Shown here: in pieces, positions 31,817 through 36,667 of the stretch | Layout: each line of letters opens with the position of its first letter | How positions within the stretch are numbered: position 1 is the stretch's first letter | NCBI RefSeq assembly: GCF_028693135.1 | Contig: NZ_JAQUVZ010000036.1 | Coordinates: forward strand, 1-36,667 | Direction: 5' to 3' | DNA from: Methanosarcina sp. | GTDB taxonomy: Archaea; Halobacteriota; Methanosarcinia; Methanosarcinales; Methanosarcinaceae | DNA length: 36,667 nt | Made by a program: the position numbers and the translations under genes | Notes under the pieces: model-generated | Databases searched by the model: none | What the model was told of the DNA's origin: nothing | The model's input: the letters and a program-made list of their open reading frames with translations, nothing else

Positions 31817-31974
31817 TAAGTTACACCCCCTATAAAGAATTATTAAAGCAAACTTATAAATTGGGAAATTTACTCCATACTAAATCCCCTATTAAATATA
31901 GCTTTGAGATTTAATAGTTTTTTGGCAATTATCTAGGCATTGGTGGCTCTCCTTGAATCGTCGCATAAAGTGAA
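31817..31974 (-). promoter_or_regulatory. Promoter region of the 40-aa gene
   Basis: Minus-strand TTTATAAG near 31850-31857 with AATTT before it. The rest is AT-rich, without a gene. Confidence 0.4.
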
Positions 31975-32380
31975 TCAATTACCGACATCATATTTTTCAT
32001 TAGTCCAAACTAAGGTAACCAGACCTATCCATTTTACAGTACGATAATGTTTTCCACTCAACATAATATGAAAAAAAGCCATTTCTTTTGCGTATGGTTT
32101 ACTTTTGCGTATGGTTTACTTTTGCGTATGGTTTATTTAATGTTGAATCGTCAACAATTAGAAAGCCTTCCTTAGGTTTGACATGACTTTTTTCTTCATC
32201 CCATAGCGCTTCCGTGTCTGGAGGTTGCCTTTGAAGTAAGCGAATAAAAGAGTCATGAACAGGAGCATTATCTACGATTGGATAACATCTAGCGGCTTCA
32301 GTACAGCTATAAACTTTAGATGTCGCAATGAGAATATCAATGTAATCAATGTCAATACACTTGGGTGGATTTATATCCAT
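31975..32380 (-). pseudogene. Broken IS701-like transposase (N-terminal part)
   Basis: From ATG 32380 the protein matches the N-terminus of IS701-type transposases: SCTEAARC, APVHDSFIRLLQRQPPDTEALW, and FLIVDDSTLNKPYAK, the first catalytic Asp region. It then shifts frame and stops at 32099 (NHTQK). The shift comes from a 17-bp sequence present three times (32085-32135). With one copy the frame would go on as KPYAKEMAFFHIMLSGKHYR and TVKWIGLVTLVWTNEKYD, the next conserved part, to a TGA at 31975. The remaining two thirds of the gene are missing. It is dead in its present form. Confidence 0.75.
32085..32135. repeat. 17-bp tandem triplication inside the transposase remnant
   Basis: Three perfect copies of cttttgcgtatggttta. 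The two extra copies add 34 bases, which breaks the reading frame of the transposase just after the KPYAK codons. Confidence 0.95.
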
Positions 32381-32742
32381 AACTCCATACGTTTTTTATA
32401 TTTATCTACATGTATTTATATTTCAAAGGATATGATGTTTTTGTTCTTTCAAGTTCGTAAATCCTGTATATATTACATAAAAACGCTATCTTTTCCCCTT
32501 TTTACCTGAATGGCTAATATCTGTAAGCTAAAAACCGTATTTTATGTATCTTCTCCCCTAATGCTCCAAATGTTGAAGATATTAAACAGAATCGGCTGCC
32601 CTGTTTTTTTTGGAAGTTCCGAAGTTGGATTTAAAGTCATAATCGATAATTCCCACTTTCATTTCCAAAACTTGATGGCTGTTGTTCTGTAAGTTCCGAA
32701 AATTAGTAAACTTTTAATCAAAACTAAACTAGTGGACAAGGC
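32381..32742. other. Region upstream of cobN-like gene
   Basis: No gene supported. The DNA is AT-rich with short frames lacking ribosome binding sites. A TATA-like aacttttaatc lies at about 32709-32719 for the cobN-like gene. No cobalamin riboswitch elements were seen. Confidence 0.4.
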
Positions 32743-32799
32743 ATCCTGGGTATTTTTCTATTGGGGTGCCCCAGGATTCATGATACATTGACTGGGGAT
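32743..32799 (+). promoter_or_regulatory. Alternative hairpins in the cobN-like leader
   Basis: The segment ccccaggat (32769-32777) can pair with atcctggg (32743-32750), with tgggg (32762-32766; TGGGG-TG-CCCCA), or with ctgggg (32792-32797), which overlaps the ribosome binding site GGGGAT before the ATG at 32803. These pairings exclude each other, so a translational switch is possible. Seen by eye only. Confidence 0.35.
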
Positions 32800-32802
32800 A
32801 AG

Positions 32803-35800
32803 ATGCGTACGGCAAAAAGCAGGTTAGTGGTTTTATGTGCGGTGGTTTTTTTACTGCTTGCGCAGAATGTATCGGCTGATGAAAATCAAGTAAATATTAC
32901 TTTTATCTGTTATGATGGAAACGCCCTTGCTGAGGCAGAGGAGTCCAATCCATACAATGCAAGTATAAATGTAACTTTCATTTCTGCTTATTCCAACTTT
33001 ACTAATACCACTTTTGAAAACCAGGATGTAATATTTACTTACATGCTATGGTCTCAATTCCAGGATATCGGGGATGACCTTGAAAGTGCTCATGAAAACG
33101 GAACAGCGCTCATAGATATCACCTCTTTGATGGATCCGGCACATATCAACACCTCAAGTTATGACCTTATCCTGTCGGGGACCAAGCCTTATAATTCCAC
33201 TGAAGAAAAGTACTTCTATAGCATGGGTCCGAAAGGAGTTTTGCTGAAAAACACCGAAAATTTCCTTATCTATCTCGCAAAAAATTACGGGGATAAACCT
33301 GAGCTTACGGACAGCTGGGTTTACGATGACCCCATAGAATTCCCTGAAGCTGCGCTCTATCATCCGGATGCCGTTTCTTCTTTGAATGAATCGAAGCCTG
33401 ACTGGTTCGAAAATACCTCTGATTACCTTGAGTGGTACTCCAACTCAACTATCGTAAATGAGTCTAATCATGTTTACGATAAGAGCAAACCCACCATAGG
33501 GATCTGGTTCCACTCTTCCGATTATACAGCGGGAAACCTTGAGGTCATAGACTATCTTATCCGAGATCTTGAAGGAAAGGGCTGCAACGTAATTGCAGGT
33601 TTTGAGACCTTCAATGATATCCATAAGTTTTATTTTGATGAAAACGGAGAACCTCTTGTCCAGTGCATAATTTCTCTCAAGAGTTTCCGTTTGAATTACG
33701 AGGACCCTGATAAAGGGATACAGGAACTTGAAGACCTTGACGTCCCGGTCTTAAGAGGCATGGTAGTTTCAAATCCTGCCAATTCTATAGACGTAGCTGA
33801 CCGCAACAGAGGCATTCCCAGCAGTGAGGTCGTGTACAAGACCCTGCTTCCGAGTATTGACGGAATTTTTGAGTACATTGTAATAGGAATTGATAATTAC
33901 GACCCCGAAACCGGGGAAAATAGCTATGAACCTCTACCTGCTCAGGTTGATTGGATGGCCAGCAGGGCGATAAACTGGGCGGAACTGAAGTTAAAGGATA
34001 ACCAGGACAAGAAAGTCGCCGTAATATACTACAATTATCCTTCAGGAAAAGACAACATCGGGGCAAGTTACCTTGACACCACCCAGAGCATGTTCGACCT
34101 TCTTAACGAGATGAATGAAAGCGGGTATGAAGTCTCCGGAATTCCGGATAACAGCAGTGAACTCCTGGAAATGATGCAGGCACAGGGTATCAATGCCGGC
34201 TCCTGGGCTCCGGGTGTCATGAACGAAATGGTAGAAAACAGGACTGAATGGGGACTGCATCTCATAACCATGGAAACCTACAAAGAATGGTTTGAGTCCG
34301 AAATTCCAGAAGATCTGCGGTCTCAAGTAATAACGGAGTGGGGAGAACCCTGGGCTGAAGATCTTCCTCAGAATAAGAGCCTCATGATCTATGAGAACGA
34401 GACTGGGCAGTACATTGTAATCCCTTCCGTACGTTTCGGAGATGCCTGGCTCATGCCCCAGCCTGCCAGAGGCTTCCTGCAAAATGACGACACCCTTTAC
34501 CACAGCAGCCTTGTACCTCCCCCGCACCAGTACATAGCTTTCTACCTCTGGTTAAACCATGAATGGCAGCCTGATGCAATTATTCATATGGGGACTCACG
34601 GTACACATGAATGGCTTCCAGGTTCTACTTACGGTATGAACCGGACTTCCGACTGGGCACCTTTACTGCTGCAGGACCTGCCAAACATCTATCCTTACAT
34701 AGTTGCAAATGTGGGAGAAGGGCTGACTGCCGAATACAGGGGCAATGCCCTGATTATCGATCACCTGACTCCGACTCTTGAACGCAGCGGGCTTTATGGA
34801 GAATTGCTCAACCTTTCAATCAGTGTGGAGCAGTATTATGATCCCGGGCTTTCTACACAGACAAAGGCAGGGTACCAGACAGCCATAATCGATCAGATAA
34901 TCGCACTTAACCTGAACGTTGACCTCGGAATCGAGAATGCGACTGAGCTTCGAGATTACAATGAAGAAGAGTTTGGGGATTTTGTAAAAAATATCCTTCA
35001 TGAATATCTCGAAGATGTGGAAGGAGAAAACATTCCTTACGGGATGCATGTCCTTGGCCGGGTGCCCTCTACAAACCTGACAGATCCTGAAAAAGACGAA
35101 CTTTCCGGAATGGTAAGGTCCATGCTTGGAGGAGACTTCAAGGATAATATCACTTTTGCCTTTTATCCTGAATCCGTTTACCCTCTCGGGATTCCGTCAA
35201 ATGATACTAAAGTGAACAGGCTTGTCTGGGAAATCGTAACCAATAATACCAATGTTTCAACGGCTCAACTTGACGTTTTCGGGGAAACCAACAGTTCGGT
35301 TACCCTTGATCTTGAACAGGGGCTGGAGTATAGACAGCGGCTTCTTGATAGTGATGTGGAGATTAACAGAATCCTCTCAGCCCTGAACGGAGGCTTTATT
35401 CCCCCGGGACCGGGAACGGATCCTGTTATGAACCCGGACGCAGTGCCTACGGGGCGCAACTTCTACGGTATCAACTCAAAACTCTATCCTTCAAAGGCAA
35501 CCTGGGAGCTTGGCAAATCCCTTGCAATCCAGCTGCTTGAGGACTATCATGATAAGTACGGGGAGTATCCTGAAAAGGTTTCATTCTCAAGGTTCGGGGT
35601 AGAGTTTATCCGCGACCATGGGACTCTGGAAGCTGAAGTGCTCTACATGCTTGGAGTGCAGCCGGTCTGGGATGAATACGGGTATGTAACCGGGGTTGAG
35701 GCTATCCCTGAAGAGGAGCTGCTTCCTAACTATGATACGGAAAAACCGGGAAGACCTCGTATTGACATTGTCTATACAACCGCCGGTATGAGGGATGCTT

Positions 35801-36667
35801 TTCCGGATAAGATCAAAATGGTAGATCGTGCCGTGAAACTTGCAAGTTCACTTCCTGCCGGAAACTATCCAAACTACGTAAACGACAGCGCCCTTGCAAT
35901 ATATGATTCCCTGCTTGCGGCAGGCTATGACAATGAAACCGCAACCAAGCTCTCCACAATGCGCTGCTTTGCAGTAATGGACGGGACTTATGAAATAGGG
36001 GTCTCAAATGCTATCGGTGCAAGCGGGAGCTGGGACGACGAAGCGACGATTGCAAATGTATACCTGGATAAGATGGGGTATGCTTACGGGGAAGATTTCT
36101 GGGGCATAAAATCCAGGGAACTCCTTGAAGGAAACCTGAAAAACGTTGAAGCCTCCGTACATTCGGATTCGTCAAACCTTTACGACACCCTTGACAACGA
36201 CGACTTCTTCCAGTACTTCGGCGGCCTGAACCTGGCAACAAGGCATGTCAGGGGAGACGGAAGGACCCCAGAGATGTACGTTTCGGATACAAGAGATCCT
36301 GAAAGGGCTCAGATGACAGGAATGGGGGAGTACCTGAGCAAGAACCTGAGGTCCAGGTATTTCAATGAGAAATGGATTGAAGGGATGCAGGGCGCCGGGT
36401 ATTCGGGCGGCAGGATGATGTCCGAGTTCGTGAACAACCTTTTCGGCTGGGAGGTCAGTGACCCTGATCTTGTGGATGACAGTGTCTGGGAGCAGACCTA
36501 TGAGACCTATGTTAATAACCCTTCCATGAAAGAATGGTTCAAGCAGAACAATCCCGATGCTTACCAGTCGATAACAGCCAGAATGCTCGAAGCTGTCAGG
36601 CATGAATACTGGAAACCTTCGGACGAGGTTATCGAAAGCCTCGCAAAAGAATATGAAGAATCGGTAG
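32803..36667 (+). CDS. cobN: Secreted CobN/BchH-like chelatase family protein (3' partial)
   Basis: The frame is open from ATG 32803 to the window edge, 1288 codons, no stop (I checked the frame line by line). It starts with a signal peptide (MRTAKSRLVVLCAVVFLLLA, cleavage probable at VSA), so it works outside the membrane. The body is the large subunit fold of cobaltochelatase or magnesium chelatase: PQPARGFLQNDDTLYHSS, PPPHQYIAFYLWL, and IIHMGTHGTHEWLPGSTYG at about 593-611, with later FSRFGVEFIRDHGTLEAE. Many N-x-S/T sequons. CobN inserts cobalt into a corrin ring in the cytoplasm with CobS/CobT. The exported version has no obvious CobS/T partner, and such paralogues are common in Methanosarcina. 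It lies after the ExbB/ExbD-like operon, suggesting a shared role in metal or tetrapyrrole uptake. Confidence 0.88.
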   Translation, partial: MRTAKSRLVVLCAVVFLLLAQNVSADENQVNITFICYDGNALAEAEESNPYNASINVTFISAYSNFTNTTFENQDVIFTYMLWSQFQDIGDDLESAHENGTALIDITSLMDPAHINTSSYDLILSGTKPYNSTEEKYFYSMGPKGVLLKNTENFLIYLAKNYGDKPELTDSWVYDDPIEFPEAALYHPDAVSSLNESKPDWFENTSDYLEWYSNSTIVNESNHVYDKSKPTIGIWFHSSDYTAGNLEVIDYLIRDLEGKGCNVIAGFETFNDIHKFYFDENGEPLVQCIISLKSFRLNYEDPDKGIQELEDLDVPVLRGMVVSNPANSIDVADRNRGIPSSEVVYKTLLPSIDGIFEYIVIGIDNYDPETGENSYEPLPAQVDWMASRAINWAELKLKDNQDKKVAVIYYNYPSGKDNIGASYLDTTQSMFDLLNEMNESGYEVSGIPDNSSELLEMMQAQGINAGSWAPGVMNEMVENRTEWGLHLITMETYKEWFESEIPEDLRSQVITEWGEPWAEDLPQNKSLMIYENETGQYIVIPSVRFGDAWLMPQPARGFLQNDDTLYHSSLVPPPHQYIAFYLWLNHEWQPDAIIHMGTHGTHEWLPGSTYGMNRTSDWAPLLLQDLPNIYPYIVANVGEGLTAEYRGNALIIDHLTPTLERSGLYGELLNLSISVEQYYDPGLSTQTKAGYQTAIIDQIIALNLNVDLGIENATELRDYNEEEFGDFVKNILHEYLEDVEGENIPYGMHVLGRVPSTNLTDPEKDELSGMVRSMLGGDFKDNITFAFYPESVYPLGIPSNDTKVNRLVWEIVTNNTNVSTAQLDVFGETNSSVTLDLEQGLEYRQRLLDSDVEINRILSALNGGFIPPGPGTDPVMNPDAVPTGRNFYGINSKLYPSKATWELGKSLAIQLLEDYHDKYGEYPEKVSFSRFGVEFIRDHGTLEAEVLYMLGVQPVWDEYGYVTGVEAIPEEELLPNYDTEKPGRPRIDIVYTTAGMRDAFPDKIKMVDRAVKLASSLPAGNYPNYVNDSALAIYDSLLAAGYDNETATKLSTMRCFAVMDGTYEIGVSNAIGASGSWDDEATIANVYLDKMGYAYGEDFWGIKSRELLEGNLKNVEASVHSDSSNLYDTLDNDDFFQYFGGLNLATRHVRGDGRTPEMYVSDTRDPERAQMTGMGEYLSKNLRSRYFNEKWIEGMQGAGYSGGRMMSEFVNNLFGWEVSDPDLVDDSVWEQTYETYVNNPSMKEWFKQNNPDAYQSITARMLEAVRHEYWKPSDEVIESLAKEYEESV

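Noticed and set aside
32381-32802. Cobalamin riboswitch upstream of the cobN-like gene
   Set aside because: No B12-box-like conserved sequence was found on the plus strand.

Overview
The window looks like chromosomal DNA of a methanogenic archaeon of the genus Methanosarcina. The evidence is a beta-RFAP synthase (methanopterin biosynthesis) next to archaeal Nop5 and fibrillarin, an XPD-type helicase, PGF-CTERM surface proteins with PKD and NosD-like beta-helix domains, Isf-like flavoproteins, ribosome binding sites of the GGAGGTGAT type, AT-rich gaps with archaeal TATA boxes, and a gene whose two in-frame UAG codons make most sense if UAG is read as pyrrolysine. The species was not determined.

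Layout. 1-399: the C-terminal end of a PGF-CTERM protein. 698-5295 (minus): a molybdate/tungstate uptake operon, modA-modB-modC-modD plus a DUF364/DUF4213 gene. 5468-10659: a redox and electrophile-defence island with an NQO-type flavoprotein, two Isf-like flavoproteins, an ABM monooxygenase, a nitroreductase, a MATE exporter and a divergent HxlR regulator. 11186-13573: an XPD/Rad3 helicase with a coiled-coil-like insertion in its Fe-S region. 13624-21620 (minus): three tandem paralogous secreted beta-helix/PKD proteins. The third is complete only if UAG is sense at codon 2 and near the C-terminus. 22390-26495: gerW/ytfJ-like, DUF2953, mptG, nop5 and flpA, probably co-transcribed in part.

26496-36667 is the accessory end. 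An ArsR regulator fused to a DUF4430 (transcobalamin-like) domain is divergent from an operon of DUF2162 (predicted transporter), an ExbB/MotA proton channel and DUF2149 (ExbD-like). This is followed by about 3.3 kb of decayed mobile-element DNA: IS605-type right ends, a TnpB-like remnant and a broken IS701-like transposase. Two small genes lie in that stretch. A secreted CobN-like chelatase then runs off the right edge. My main inference is that the ArsR-DUF4430, DUF2162, ExbB and ExbD-like proteins and the secreted CobN form a Ton-like energised system for a metal or tetrapyrrole.

The window is unusually rich in short perfect tandem repeats (11, 12, 13, 16, 17, 18 and 32 bp units), nearly all in intergenic DNA. 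No rRNA, tRNA or CRISPR array was recognised.
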